Source of the DNA: Amycolatopsis sp. NBC_01480
Lineage (GTDB): Bacteria > Actinomycetota > Actinomycetes > Mycobacteriales > Pseudonocardiaceae
NCBI RefSeq assembly: GCF_036227205.1
Contig: NZ_CP109442.1
Location: forward strand, 9,114,001 to 9,178,000
Direction of reading: 5' to 3'
DNA: 64,000 nucleotides
Position numbers and translations under genes: made by a program. How positions within the stretch are numbered: the first letter of the stretch is position 1; each line of letters opens with the position of its first letter. This document shows, piece after piece, positions 25,479-33,858 of this stretch. The notes under the pieces were generated by a model, which was not told the DNA's origin, did no database searches, and worked only from the letters and a program-made list of their open reading frames with translations.

Positions 25479-27227
25479 TCAGGGCCGCGGGATGTTGCGC
25501 AGGTTGGACTTGGCCAGCTGCAGCATCTTCCCCACCCCGCCGCCGAGCACGGTCCGGCTGGCGGCGAGCGCGAAGCCGCGCACCTGCGAGGCGGTGATGT
25601 TCGGCGGGATGGACAGCGCGTTCGGGTCGGTCACCACGTCGAGCACCGCGGGGCCGTCGTGGGCGAGGATCTCGCGGATGCCGTCGCGGACGTCGGCGGG
25701 CTTCTCGACCCGGCGCGAGTGCAGCCCGGCGGCCTTGGCCAGCGCGGCGAAGTCCACCTGGTCGTGGTCGGTGCCGAAGTCCGGCAGGCCGTCCACGAGC
25801 ATCTCCAGCTTCACCATGCCGAGCGAGGAGTTGTTGAACACCACGGCTTTCACCGGCAGCGCGTGGGTCTTGAGCGTGAGCAGCTCCCCCAGCAGCATCG
25901 CCAGCCCGCCGTCGCCGCACATCGCGACGACCTGGCGGCCGGGGTCGGCGGTCTGCGCGCCGATCGCGTGCGGCAGCGCGTTCGCCATGCTGCCGTGCAC
26001 GAACGAGCCGATCAGCCGGCGCCGCCCGTTCGGCGTGACGTAGCGGGCGGCCCAGACGTTGCACATCCCGGTGTCCACAGTGAACACCGCGTCCTCGGCC
26101 GCCTCCTCGTCGAGGATGTCGGCGACGTACTCCGGGTGCAGCGGGACCTGCTGCGAGACGTCCTTGGTGTAGGCGTCGACGGTGCGCTGCAGGCCGCGCT
26201 CGTGCTTGTGCAGCATGACGTTCAGGAAGGAGCGGTCCGGCTTGCGGGTGAGCCGCGGCAGGGCCGCCCGGATCGTCTCGCCGACGTCGCCGAGCACGCC
26301 GAACTCCAGCACCGAGCGGCGGCCGATGCGCGCGGCGTCGATGTCCACCTGCACGGTGTTGCGCTGCGGCAGGAAGGTGTCGTACGGGAAGTCGGTGCCG
26401 AGCAGCAGGACGAGGTCGGCCTCGTGCATCGCCTCGTAACAGGCGCCGTAGCCGAGCAGCCCGCTCATGCCGACGTCGAACGGGTTGTCGTACTGCACGA
26501 ACTCCTTGCCCCGCAAGGAATGCCCGACCGGCGCGCCGACCGCGTCGGCGAGCGCGAGCACGTCGGCGTGCGCGTCGCGGCAGCCCGCGCCGGCCATGAT
26601 CATCACCTTCTCGGCGCGGTTCACCCGCTCCACCAGCCGGTCGACGTCGGCGGCGGCGGGCAGGATGGCCGGCGGGCTGGGCAGCGACCAGCACTCGCCG
26701 GTCGGCTGCGCCGCGGACTCGTGCGAGACGTCGCCGGGCAGCACGAGCACAGCGGCGCCGCGGCGGCCCACCGCGTTCTGCACGGCGATGCGCGCCAGGC
26801 GCGGCATCTGCTCGGGTGAGCTGACCATCTCGCAGTAGTGCGAGCAGTCGGCGAACAGCCGCTCCGGGTGCGTCTCCTGGAAGAACCCGGTGCCGATCTG
26901 CGCCGACGGGATATGCGAAGCGATGGCGAGCACCGGCGCGCCCGAGCGGTGCGCGTCGTAAACCCCTTGCAGCAAATGCAGATTGCCCGGTCCGCAGCTG
27001 CCCGCGCACACGGCGAGCGTGCCGGTCAGCTGCGCCTCGGCGGCCGCGGCGAAGGCGCCCGCCTCCTCGTTGCGCACGTGGATCCAGTCGATGCCGCCGC
27101 GCGCCGAGCCGCCGGTGCGGCGGACGGCGTCGACCACGGGGTTGAGGCTGTCGCCCACCACCCCGTAGATCCGGCGCACCCCGGATTGGACGAGGACGTC
27201 GATGAGCTGCTCGGCGACAGTCGGCAT
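25479..27227 (-). CDS. Thiamine diphosphate-dependent pyruvate dehydrogenase/oxidase (PoxB type)
   Basis: A 582-residue enzyme of the pyruvate oxidase/acetolactate synthase family. The N-terminal domain holds GVVGDSLNPVVDAVR and the ThDP-activating glutamate in HVRNEEAGAFAAAAEA. The C-terminal domain has the ThDP-binding MCGDGGLAMLLGELLT with VVFNNSSLGMVKLEM. The ending (VRGFALAASRTVLGGG) resembles the membrane-associating tail of PoxB, which oxidises pyruvate to acetate and CO2 and passes electrons to quinone. ATG at 27227 (MPTVAEQL) fits the family. It is divergent from the SRPBCC gene. Confidence 0.87.
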   Translation of the reverse strand: MPTVAEQLIDVLVQSGVRRIYGVVGDSLNPVVDAVRRTGGSARGGIDWIHVRNEEAGAFAAAAEAQLTGTLAVCAGSCGPGNLHLLQGVYDAHRSGAPVLAIASHIPSAQIGTGFFQETHPERLFADCSHYCEMVSSPEQMPRLARIAVQNAVGRRGAAVLVLPGDVSHESAAQPTGECWSLPSPPAILPAAADVDRLVERVNRAEKVMIMAGAGCRDAHADVLALADAVGAPVGHSLRGKEFVQYDNPFDVGMSGLLGYGACYEAMHEADLVLLLGTDFPYDTFLPQRNTVQVDIDAARIGRRSVLEFGVLGDVGETIRAALPRLTRKPDRSFLNVMLHKHERGLQRTVDAYTKDVSQQVPLHPEYVADILDEEAAEDAVFTVDTGMCNVWAARYVTPNGRRRLIGSFVHGSMANALPHAIGAQTADPGRQVVAMCGDGGLAMLLGELLTLKTHALPVKAVVFNNSSLGMVKLEMLVDGLPDFGTDHDQVDFAALAKAAGLHSRRVEKPADVRDGIREILAHDGPAVLDVVTDPNALSIPPNITASQVRGFALAASRTVLGGGVGKMLQLAKSNLRNIPRP

Positions 27228-27294
27228 GGTGCTGATCCCCTTCTGGTCGGTCCGCCGCCAGTCTGGCACCGATCACGGGACGCCGCCTCCTCCC

Positions 27295-27314
27295 TTGACA
27301 GGTATTATTGTCAA
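27295..27314. promoter_or_regulatory. TTGACA palindrome, candidate promoter/operator
   Basis: TTGACA-N8-TGTCAA, a perfect inverted repeat 40 bp upstream of the gene at 27355. The left arm equals the consensus -35 hexamer, so a repressor binding here would mask the promoter. It lies in the divergent region with the poxB-type gene. Confidence 0.5.
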
Positions 27315-27354
27315 TGGCACGGTGAGGGCTCCGGCAAACAAGGAGGAAGCGGTC

Positions 27355-28110
27355 ATGGCACGCGAGTTCGAGGTGGCCAAGGAGGTCCGGCTCCCGGCGG
27401 GGCCGGAGCGGGTGTGGGACGCGGTGGCCACGGGGCCCGGGATCGACTCGTGGTTCATGGGCAAGCACGAGGTGGACGCCGAGGCGCGGAAGATCCGCTT
27501 CGCCATGGGCGATTTCGGGAGCGAGGCCGAGATCACCGCGTGGGAGCCGCCGCGCCGGTTCGCCTACCGCAGCGCCCCGGCCGAGGACGGCGGCTTCGAC
27601 GCCTTCGAGTACCTCATCGAGGCCGCGGACGGCGGCGCCTCCGTGCTGCGCTTCATCCACCACAGCTTCACCAACGGCGACTGGGGCGACGAGTACCACG
27701 AGAGTTTCTCCATCGGCTGGGACATGTACCTGCACACCCTCGCCGAATACCTCGCGCACTTCCCCGGCGGCAGCGCGGAGTACGTGCTCGCGGACGGCCC
27801 GGCGGCCTCGGCCGACGCCGCCGCCTGGCCCAAGCTGCTCGACGCGCTGGGCCTGCCCGCGGAGCCGGTCCTGGGCCAGCCGGTGCGGTTCACCGTCGAC
27901 GGCCTCCCGCCGATCGAGGGCGTCCTGGACTACACGACACCGCAGTACGTCGGCATCCGCACGCCGGACGCGCTGCTGCGCTTCCACGGCCGCTGGCCGA
28001 TGGGGATGACCATCGCCGCGGGCCACCACCTGTTCTCCGGCAGCGTGGACCCGGCGCAGCAGAGCAAGGCGTGGCAGGCATGGCTGGAGCAGGTGCTCGG
28101 CACCGGCTGA
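27355..28110 (+). CDS. SRPBCC (AHSA1-like) domain protein
   Basis: A 251-residue cytoplasmic protein. The N-terminal half is an activator-of-Hsp90-ATPase-1-like SRPBCC domain: KEVRLPAGPERVWDAVATG, then IDSWFMG and ITAWEPPRRFAYR, forming a helix-grip fold with a hydrophobic pocket. The second half (from about residue 150) repeats a shorter domain-like unit (VRFTVDGLPPIEGVLDY). ATG at 27355 follows AAGGAGGAAG. Genes of this type are often paired with ArsR regulators, but none is adjacent here. The ligand is unknown. Confidence 0.83.
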   Translation: MAREFEVAKEVRLPAGPERVWDAVATGPGIDSWFMGKHEVDAEARKIRFAMGDFGSEAEITAWEPPRRFAYRSAPAEDGGFDAFEYLIEAADGGASVLRFIHHSFTNGDWGDEYHESFSIGWDMYLHTLAEYLAHFPGGSAEYVLADGPAASADAAAWPKLLDALGLPAEPVLGQPVRFTVDGLPPIEGVLDYTTPQYVGIRTPDALLRFHGRWPMGMTIAAGHHLFSGSVDPAQQSKAWQAWLEQVLGTG

Positions 28111-28156
28111 CCGAACCGCTACGCTGGCCGCTCCCGAACGTGGACGGGGGTGCCTG

Positions 28157-29194
28157 GTGGTGGCCGACGAGCTGGCCGAGTACCGGCGCAGGCGTGGCCG
28201 GGAAACTCCTCCCGAGACGCCACCGGGCAAGCCCGTCGAGCAAGGCGGCCGGTTCGTCGTCCACCAACAGCGAACCCCGCAGCTGCACTGGAATCTCCGG
28301 CTGGAGCGCGAAGGCGTGCTCGTCTCCTGGACCGTGCCGCGCGGAGTGCCGCGGGCGCCCGACGAGGTCCGGCTCGCGGTGCGGATCGACGACCAGCCAC
28401 CGGATTACACCGACGACGCCGAGGTCTGGGACCACGGCGATTACCAGGCGCTGCACTGGAACGACCACCGCGTCGAGCTGGTCCTGCACGGCGAACGGCT
28501 GCGTGGCCGCTACGCCCTCGTCCACCGTCACGACCCCACCGCCGAGAACGCCTGGAAGCTCACCCGGCTCGACCCGGCCGAGGACGGACACGAGCCCACG
28601 CCCCGTTTCCTCGCGCCGATGCCCGCGAAGCCGGGCCCGCTGCCGGACGCGGACGCGGAATGGGCCTACGAATTCGCCTGGTCCGGTCTCCGCACGATCT
28701 TGCGCGTGACCGCCGGCCGGGTCACCGCGTTCGACGAAACGGGCGAAGACGTCACCTCCCGCTACCCCGAACTGCGGGGCCTGGGCACTCAGCTCGGCGC
28801 GACGGAAGCGTTGCTGGACGGGGAAATCGTCGTGTTCGCCGACGGGGCGCCGGACCCGGAAGGGCTCCGGCGCCGGGCGGCGGCCGAAGGCGGCGAGGCC
28901 CGCGGGCTGCGGCACCGGCACCCGGTCTTCTACCTCGTCAGCGACGTGCTGCACCTGGACTTCCGGTCGCTGCTGGCCGCGCCGCACCACGAGCGGCGGG
29001 CGCTGCTCGACGGGCTCGGCCTGGCCGGCCCGCACTGGCAGGTGCCGCCCAGCCACCCCGGTGACGGCGCCGCGGTCGCCCGGGCCAGCCGGGACCACGG
29101 GCTGGCGGGCATCATCGCGAAACGCCGGGAAAGCCCGTACCGCCCGGGTTCGGCCAACGACGACTGGATCGACGTCCGCCACGAGACGCGCTGA
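28157..29194 (+). CDS. LigD-like protein with degraded 3'-phosphoesterase and ligase sites
   Basis: A 345-residue protein with the layout of two LigD domains: a 3'-phosphoesterase domain (about 28-140) and an ATP-dependent ligase nucleotidyltransferase core (about 155-345), with no OB fold or polymerase domain. In the first, His44 and Arg48 remain, but positions equal to His42, Asp50 and His84 of Pseudomonas LigD are Gln38, Asn46 and Gln80. In the second, motif I, normally E-x-K-x-D-G, reads E172-F-A-W-S-G177, so the lysine that takes AMP is missing. LDGEIVVF and IIAKRRESPYRPG are preserved. Both activities should be lost. A binding or scaffold role in end joining with Ku is possible. Confidence 0.8.
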   Translation: MVADELAEYRRRRGRETPPETPPGKPVEQGGRFVVHQQRTPQLHWNLRLEREGVLVSWTVPRGVPRAPDEVRLAVRIDDQPPDYTDDAEVWDHGDYQALHWNDHRVELVLHGERLRGRYALVHRHDPTAENAWKLTRLDPAEDGHEPTPRFLAPMPAKPGPLPDADAEWAYEFAWSGLRTILRVTAGRVTAFDETGEDVTSRYPELRGLGTQLGATEALLDGEIVVFADGAPDPEGLRRRAAAEGGEARGLRHRHPVFYLVSDVLHLDFRSLLAAPHHERRALLDGLGLAGPHWQVPPSHPGDGAAVARASRDHGLAGIIAKRRESPYRPGSANDDWIDVRHETR

Positions 29195-29215
29195 CCGGTG
29201 GCCTGGCCGACGTGC

Positions 29216-29232
29216 CGGATAGACTGGATCCG
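29216..29232. promoter_or_regulatory. TetR operator-like site, upstream of the regulator
   Basis: CGGATAGACTGGATCCG, an inverted repeat with arms CGGAT and ATCCG, 32 bp before the start of the TetR gene at 29265. A matching site, CGGATGCACTGTATCCG, lies before the hydrolase gene at 29956-31710. Confidence 0.7.
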
Positions 29233-29264
29233 TTTCGCCCCGTTCCGCGCGATGAGGAAAACCT

Positions 29265-29942
29265 GTGCCGGCTGACCACGAAAACCGCCCTCCGCTGCGC
29301 AAGGACGCCGAGCGCAACCGGCAGCGCATCCTGGCCGCGGCCCGGGAAGTGTTCCGCGACCACGGCGTCGCCGCCACCCTCAACGACGTCGCGCACCACG
29401 CCGGCGTCGGCGTCGGCACCGTGTACCGGCGCTTCGCCGACAAGGAAGAACTGATCGACGCGCTGTTCGACGACATGGTCGAAAAAGTCGACCGCGCCCT
29501 GACCGACGCGCTGGCCGAACCGGACGCCTGGACCGGGCTGAGCACCGCGCTCGAGAAGGTGTGCGAGGACCAGGCGTTCGACCGGGGGCTGCGCGAGGTC
29601 ATGCTCGGCACCGGCCGCGGCCCGCAACGGCAGCGGCAGGTGCGCGACCGGGTGGACACGGCGGTCGACGTCCTGATCGCCAGGGCCCAGGAGCAGGGCA
29701 GGCTGCGGCCGGACGTCGGACCGGCCGATTTCCCGATCCTGCAGCTGATGGTCGGCGCGGTCACCGACCACACCGGAACGCCCGAGCTGTGGCGGCGGTA
29801 CCTGCGGATCGTGCTCGACGGCCTGCGCGCCCGGCCCGACACGCCGGAGCTGCCGGGCAGCGGCACGGCCCACGCGACCGTGGAATCCGCGCTCGTCGCC
29901 AGCAGCACCCACGCGGCCCAGGACCGGAAACGCCGCCGCTAG
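29265..29942 (+). CDS. TetR family transcriptional regulator
   Basis: A 225-residue repressor. Residues about 12-60 form the HTH: NRQRILAAAREVFRDHGVA, then LNDVAHHAGVGVGTVYRRFADK. The rest is a helical ligand-binding domain. It is convergent with the CocE-type hydrolase gene (stop codons 13 bp apart). The same 17-bp palindrome stands before both genes, which identifies the hydrolase as its probable target alongside itself. The GTG at 29265 is the start. Confidence 0.9.
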   Translation: MPADHENRPPLRKDAERNRQRILAAAREVFRDHGVAATLNDVAHHAGVGVGTVYRRFADKEELIDALFDDMVEKVDRALTDALAEPDAWTGLSTALEKVCEDQAFDRGLREVMLGTGRGPQRQRQVRDRVDTAVDVLIARAQEQGRLRPDVGPADFPILQLMVGAVTDHTGTPELWRRYLRIVLDGLRARPDTPELPGSGTAHATVESALVASSTHAAQDRKRRR

Positions 29943-29955
29943 CGACCGGCGTCAG

Positions 29956-31710
29956 TCAGGAAGCCGGCCCCCAGTCGACCGGGCTGGTCCGGAACAGGCC
30001 CGGCTCGGCCAGCGGCAGGTTCAGCGCGGACGCGTAGACCGGCCCGTGCGCCACGGTGTAGACCCCGCCGTTCAGGCCCGCCAGCTCCTGCGGCGTCGGC
30101 ACGACCGGGAGGTGGAAGTTCGCCGGCGCCTGGCTGTTCAGCACCAGCCGGATCCGCTCGCCCGGCTCGATCCGGGCGAAGTTCGCCAGCAGCGACAGGT
30201 CGTACCGGGTGACCTGGCCAGGCACCACGGGCTGCTGGGCGGCGCGGGTGAACGGGTGCGCCGGCTGGATCAGCGCGCCGTTTCCGCCGTACCAGCTCAG
30301 GGCCGGGTCGAGCCGGCGCCGGCTGCCCAGCAGCACGCCGTCGGCCTGCTTGACCACGCTGCCGTCGGCGGCGATGACGTTCAACGTCGCGGTCAGCTGG
30401 ACTTCGGGCGCGGCGGACGACGCGTACACGGTCACGCCCGACGGCCCGTCCAGCACCGCCGGGCTGGTCAACGGTGCGCTCGAGTAGGTCAGGGTGTTCG
30501 CCGAAGTGGCCGGTGCCCAGCTGAGCCTGTCGGTTCCGGCGGCGGGCTTGGCCGCGCTCAGCGTGCCGTCGCCGAGGTAGTAGGTGGCCGCGCTACGGGC
30601 CGGTGGCCAGGCGGCCGTGTCGACCCAGCGGCCGGCGGTGTTCTCGAACAGGTGCAACGGCGTCGCGGTGTCGGCCATGCCGGTGCGCTGCCCCTTGAGC
30701 CAGGTGTCGAACCATTCGAGCCGGAGGTTCTGCAGAGTGACCCCGTCGACGTTCTCCCCGTGCGTCCAGGGCCCGACGATCGCCTGGTACCGCCCGGTCG
30801 TCGGCTCGCCCGCGGTGACCGGTGCGGTCAACGGCCGGTGGAAGTAGGCGTTCTGCGCGGCGACGTAGGCCCCGAGATTGCCGCCGGGGAACAGGTCCCG
30901 CCAGCCTGCTTCGGTCAGCGCGGGCACGCCGTTGGCCACGATCGCCGGCATCATCCGCTGGACGTCGAGGTCCTGCCAGTACTGGTTGTCGTAGGACCGC
31001 GGCCCGCCGCCGGCCTGCTGCGCGATGGTGACCGACTGCGGGTCGGTGGCCGGGTCGTCCTGCGGCCCGCGGGGCTCGCCGTGGGCGATGCCGGCGACGA
31101 ACCCGGTCGGGATGCCGCCGTTGGCGGTCAGGTCGCGGTAGAAGTCCGAATCCGTGCAGAACGGGGTGATCGCCTTGAGCGCGGAGCGCGGCCCGACCGC
31201 GGCGGCGGTGAACCACTGGTCGACGCCGAGGTAGGAGCAGCCGTCCAGGCCGACCGTGCCGTCGGAGCCGGCCAGGTGCGCGGCCCAGTCGACCAGCTCC
31301 GCGCCGTCCTTCCCCTGGCGCTGCCCGAACCACGACACCTGACCGCCGGACGCCCCGGTGCCGCGGACCGCCGAGGCGAGGTAGATGTAGCCGCGCTGCA
31401 CGAAGTAGTCACCGGCGCTCGCCGGGTCGGAACGCCCGGCGCCGTAAGGGTTCTGGGTCAGCAGGACCGGGAACCGGCCGGCCGCGCGCGCCCCGGTGGC
31501 CGGATCCGCCGGGTAGACGACCTCGGCCGAGATCAGCACCCCGTCGTCCATCCGCACCGACACGGTGAGCGGCGCGCTCACGCCGTACGCGGCCGGGTCC
31601 GGCTGCCAGGAGCCCGGCGTTCCTGATGCCGCAGACGCGGCCGGGGTGAGGGTCGCGGCGATCAAGCCCAGCGCGGCGCCCAGTGAAACCAGCGTCCTTC
31701 GTCTTGCCAT
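29956..31710 (-). CDS. Secreted CocE/NonD family hydrolase
   Basis: A 584-residue exported serine hydrolase of the X-Pro dipeptidyl-peptidase/CocE family. A signal peptide with basic start ends near ATLTPAASA. The alpha/beta-hydrolase core has DGVLISAEVVYPAD, then the nucleophile elbow GCSYLG (family form GxSYxG), and GPWTHG holding the likely catalytic His. The C-terminal third is the family's jelly-roll domain (VTRYDLSLLANFARIEPGERIRL in outline). Family substrates are esters, amides or Xaa-Pro peptides, and the one here is unknown. ATG at 31710 (MARRRTLVS) was chosen for the signal peptide. Likely repressed by the neighbouring TetR protein. Confidence 0.85.
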   Translation of the reverse strand: MARRRTLVSLGAALGLIAATLTPAASAASGTPGSWQPDPAAYGVSAPLTVSVRMDDGVLISAEVVYPADPATGARAAGRFPVLLTQNPYGAGRSDPASAGDYFVQRGYIYLASAVRGTGASGGQVSWFGQRQGKDGAELVDWAAHLAGSDGTVGLDGCSYLGVDQWFTAAAVGPRSALKAITPFCTDSDFYRDLTANGGIPTGFVAGIAHGEPRGPQDDPATDPQSVTIAQQAGGGPRSYDNQYWQDLDVQRMMPAIVANGVPALTEAGWRDLFPGGNLGAYVAAQNAYFHRPLTAPVTAGEPTTGRYQAIVGPWTHGENVDGVTLQNLRLEWFDTWLKGQRTGMADTATPLHLFENTAGRWVDTAAWPPARSAATYYLGDGTLSAAKPAAGTDRLSWAPATSANTLTYSSAPLTSPAVLDGPSGVTVYASSAAPEVQLTATLNVIAADGSVVKQADGVLLGSRRRLDPALSWYGGNGALIQPAHPFTRAAQQPVVPGQVTRYDLSLLANFARIEPGERIRLVLNSQAPANFHLPVVPTPQELAGLNGGVYTVAHGPVYASALNLPLAEPGLFRTSPVDWGPAS

Positions 31711-31759
31711 GCTGGGGCTCCTTCGCACCGGCCGGCCGGCGGACGCCGGACCACTAAAG

Positions 31760-31776
31760 CGGATGCACTGTATCCG
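31760..31776. promoter_or_regulatory. TetR operator-like site, upstream of the hydrolase
   Basis: CGGATGCACTGTATCCG, 49 bp before the hydrolase start at 31710. It shares CGGAT-N2-ACTG-N-ATCCG with the site at 29216 upstream of the TetR gene. Confidence 0.7.
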
Positions 31777-31836
31777 ATTAGTCCGGCGACTGTCGACACA
31801 CTCGCCCCGTTGACGGCAAAGGACGGCCCAGCGGAG

Positions 31837-32220
31837 CTACGACTCCCGGCGACGGCGCAGCAGAGCGGCACCGGCCAGCACTACGACCACGCCCGCGATC
31901 ACGTTGCCCGCCACCGCGCCCGGGGACGGGACCGTCTCGTCGCCGTAGCGAAGAACCAGTGGCGACACGGCCGCCCACAGACCCAGCACCGGCAGGATCC
32001 AGGTGAGCGCCTGCGGTCCGGTGTCACGGGTGCGGACGGCGGCCAGCGCGATGATCGCCAGCCCGGCCACGGTGTTGCTGACCGCGAGTTCGGCCGCGCC
32101 GCCGAAGCGCGCGACCCACGGCCCGATGATCAGGTAAAGGCCGGCCAGCACGGCCGATCCGGCCGCTCCCCCGGCCCACAGACCGGCCCGGCCGGTCACG
32201 GTGCTGCTCCCGGTGGACAT
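31837..32220 (-). CDS. SPW repeat family membrane protein
   Basis: A 127-residue protein with four hydrophobic segments. The pairs LYLIIGPWVARFG and LGLWAAVSPLVLRYGD are the two halves of an SPW repeat protein (PF03779-type), in which a Ser/Gly-Pro-Trp motif sits at each membrane turn; here the second is S-P-L. The function of the family is unknown. The ATG at 32220 starts the protein. It appears to be a single-gene unit next to a STAS gene on the same strand. Confidence 0.8.
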   Translation of the reverse strand: MSTGSSTVTGRAGLWAGGAAGSAVLAGLYLIIGPWVARFGGAAELAVSNTVAGLAIIALAAVRTRDTGPQALTWILPVLGLWAAVSPLVLRYGDETVPSPGAVAGNVIAGVVVVLAGAALLRRRRES

Positions 32221-32330
32221 CTCGGATCACCTCGAATCCTCGGCTTCCCCTTACCTGGGGGTACCCAAGATCCCAGCCCGTGCCACGTCCGCCGGTCAGC
32301 ACCACTCGTCCGGCCGACGGTGACGGAAAG

Positions 32331-32690
32331 TCACGCCCGGGCGAACGCACACGCCTCGGTGAGCCGCGGGCGGACGTCCACGGCCTCGCCCACGCCGGAC
32401 ACGTCGAACGCGCGCAGCACCAGCCGGCCGGTGGCCACGACGGACAGCGCGGGCCGCTCCCGGCTCGTCTCCTCCAGCGCGCGAAGCCCGGCACAGCTGA
32501 GGAATCGGACCCGCGAGAGGTCGACCACGAGCTTGTCCCCCACCCCGCAGGCCTGCGCCAGCACCAGCCGGAAATCACCGACCGACGCCGCGTCGATCTC
32601 GCCCGCGGCGGTCACCAGCACGAGCGCGTCGTCACGGACGGTGGTCAGGAGGGTGAGGCCGGCGCCCCCACCGGACTGCAACATCCCCAC
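32331..32690 (-). CDS. STAS domain protein (anti-sigma factor antagonist type)
   Basis: A 119-residue single STAS domain: VLVTAAGEIDAASVGDFRLVL, then LVVDLSRVRFLSCAGLRALEE. The motif SCAG replaces the usual D-S-S-G, and Ser in this motif is the residue phosphorylated by anti-sigma kinases in the SpoIIAA family. No partner kinase or sigma gene is adjacent, so this is an orphan antagonist. GTG at 32690 gives MGMLQ; the ATG two codons later is an alternative. Confidence 0.83.
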   Translation of the reverse strand: MGMLQSGGGAGLTLLTTVRDDALVLVTAAGEIDAASVGDFRLVLAQACGVGDKLVVDLSRVRFLSCAGLRALEETSRERPALSVVATGRLVLRAFDVSGVGEAVDVRPRLTEACAFARA

Positions 32691-32888
32691 GACGTTACGC
32701 GTTCGCCCGGGCCGGTCAACCCCCTCCGGGCCCCGGCGTGGGCGACCTCACCCCGCACCCGCGGTAGCCAGGCGCATACCGTGAGGTCATCAAGGCTGTG
32801 CCGGGCCGGGCGTGTCCCTGCGTGCAGTCGTGGTCGCGGAATCGTTGCACGCACGGTCAAGATCCACCGGTGGGCCATTCGAGTGTGG

Positions 32889-32903
32889 TGTCCACTATGG
32901 ACA
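32889..32903. promoter_or_regulatory. Inverted repeat in the AraC gene promoter region
   Basis: TGTCCA-CTA-TGGACA, a perfect 6-3-6 palindrome about 92 bp upstream of the AraC-type gene start at 32995, in a 304-bp intergenic stretch with no other feature. AATAGC follows directly and may be part of a promoter. It is a possible autoregulatory site. Confidence 0.4.
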
Positions 32904-32994
32904 GAATAGCGGTGAATCAGGCTGTCGATGCCCCGGTTTCCCGGCCCGTCCGGCACGATGACGGCCGGCAGTGCGCTCCGGAGCGGAGGACAGC

Positions 32995-33750
32995 GTGAAC
33001 AACACCGGCCGTACAGGTGAACCCGCGGTGGCGGACGGGAAACTCGTGGTGCGCGCGGCCGGGCCCGCCGGGATCCAGTTGCTGCTGCGCTGTCCCGTCC
33101 CGCGTTCGGTCGCCGAGCCCGGCGCGCGGCTGGCGTTCACCGGCTGCACGCTCCAGCTGCGGCCCGCCGACCGCGGCCAGGTGCTGCTGACCGTCGCCCC
33201 GGCGAAGCTTTCCCTCACCCTCGCCGAACTACGGCCGCTGATGCTCCGCCCGGTGGAGGTCGACGCGCCGGTGCGCGCGCTCGTCGCCGGCGCGGTGGCG
33301 CACGTGGTGTCCGCCGGGCCGCGGCTGGACCCGGACGGGCTCGCCTGCCATCTGCTGGGGCTGGCCGAACTGGTGCTGCGCACCGCACTCCGGGTGGAGC
33401 AGGACCGGGCCGACGCATTGGCCGTCCGCCGTCGCGAGGCGCTCGACTACATGCGCGCGCATCTGCCCGACCCGTCGCTGAACGCCGACCGGGTGGCCGA
33501 AGCGCTGTACATCTCGCGCCGCCGGCTCTATCAGCTCTTCGACGACGGGCTCGGGGTCACCGAGCGGATCAAGCGCCTGCGCGTGGACCGGGCGAAGGCG
33601 CTGCTCACCGACCCGGACCGGGCGGCACTGGGCATCGCGGAGGTGGCGCGCGAATGCGGGTTCACCAGCGCGGCCCACTTCTCCCGGGCCTTCCGCTCGG
33701 CGACGGGGGCGTCGCCGCGGGAGTTCCGGGACGGCGGGCCGGGCCACTGA
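32995..33750 (+). CDS. AraC family transcriptional regulator
   Basis: A 251-residue regulator. The C-terminal ~100 residues hold two HTH motifs: LNADRVAEALYISRRRLYQLF and IAEVARECGFTSAAHFSRAF, the AraC/XylS signature. The N-terminal part resembles the cupin-like sensing domain of AraC-type regulators of the AraC_binding_2 group but is short. GTG at 32995 follows GGAGGA with good spacing; GTG at 32971 is a possible earlier start. No target gene is evident nearby. Confidence 0.85.
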   Translation: MNNTGRTGEPAVADGKLVVRAAGPAGIQLLLRCPVPRSVAEPGARLAFTGCTLQLRPADRGQVLLTVAPAKLSLTLAELRPLMLRPVEVDAPVRALVAGAVAHVVSAGPRLDPDGLACHLLGLAELVLRTALRVEQDRADALAVRRREALDYMRAHLPDPSLNADRVAEALYISRRRLYQLFDDGLGVTERIKRLRVDRAKALLTDPDRAALGIAEVARECGFTSAAHFSRAFRSATGASPREFRDGGPGH

Positions 33751-33814
33751 CCGTCCACTTCGGACATGACCGCCGGCGGTGGTGCGAACCCCCAGGCCGC
33801 ACCACCGCACCGGC

Positions 33815-33849
33815 GGGGCTGCCCGCCGCCCTCAAGAGCGGGCAGCCCC
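33815..33849. terminator. Hairpin between convergent genes
   Basis: Arms GGGGCTGCCCGC (33815-33826) and GCGGGCAGCCCC (33838-33849) form a perfect 12-bp stem. It lies between the AraC gene and the secreted protein gene, 9 bp from the latter's stop codon. Confidence 0.75.
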
Positions 33850-33858
33850 GGCCGGCCC

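Noticed and set aside
25453..28230. Long open frame on the - strand (925 codons) overlapping the pyruvate oxidase and SRPBCC genes
   Set aside because: Low-complexity Arg/Ala/Gly-rich translation typical of a shadow frame in high-GC DNA; both overlapped genes have clear family motifs.
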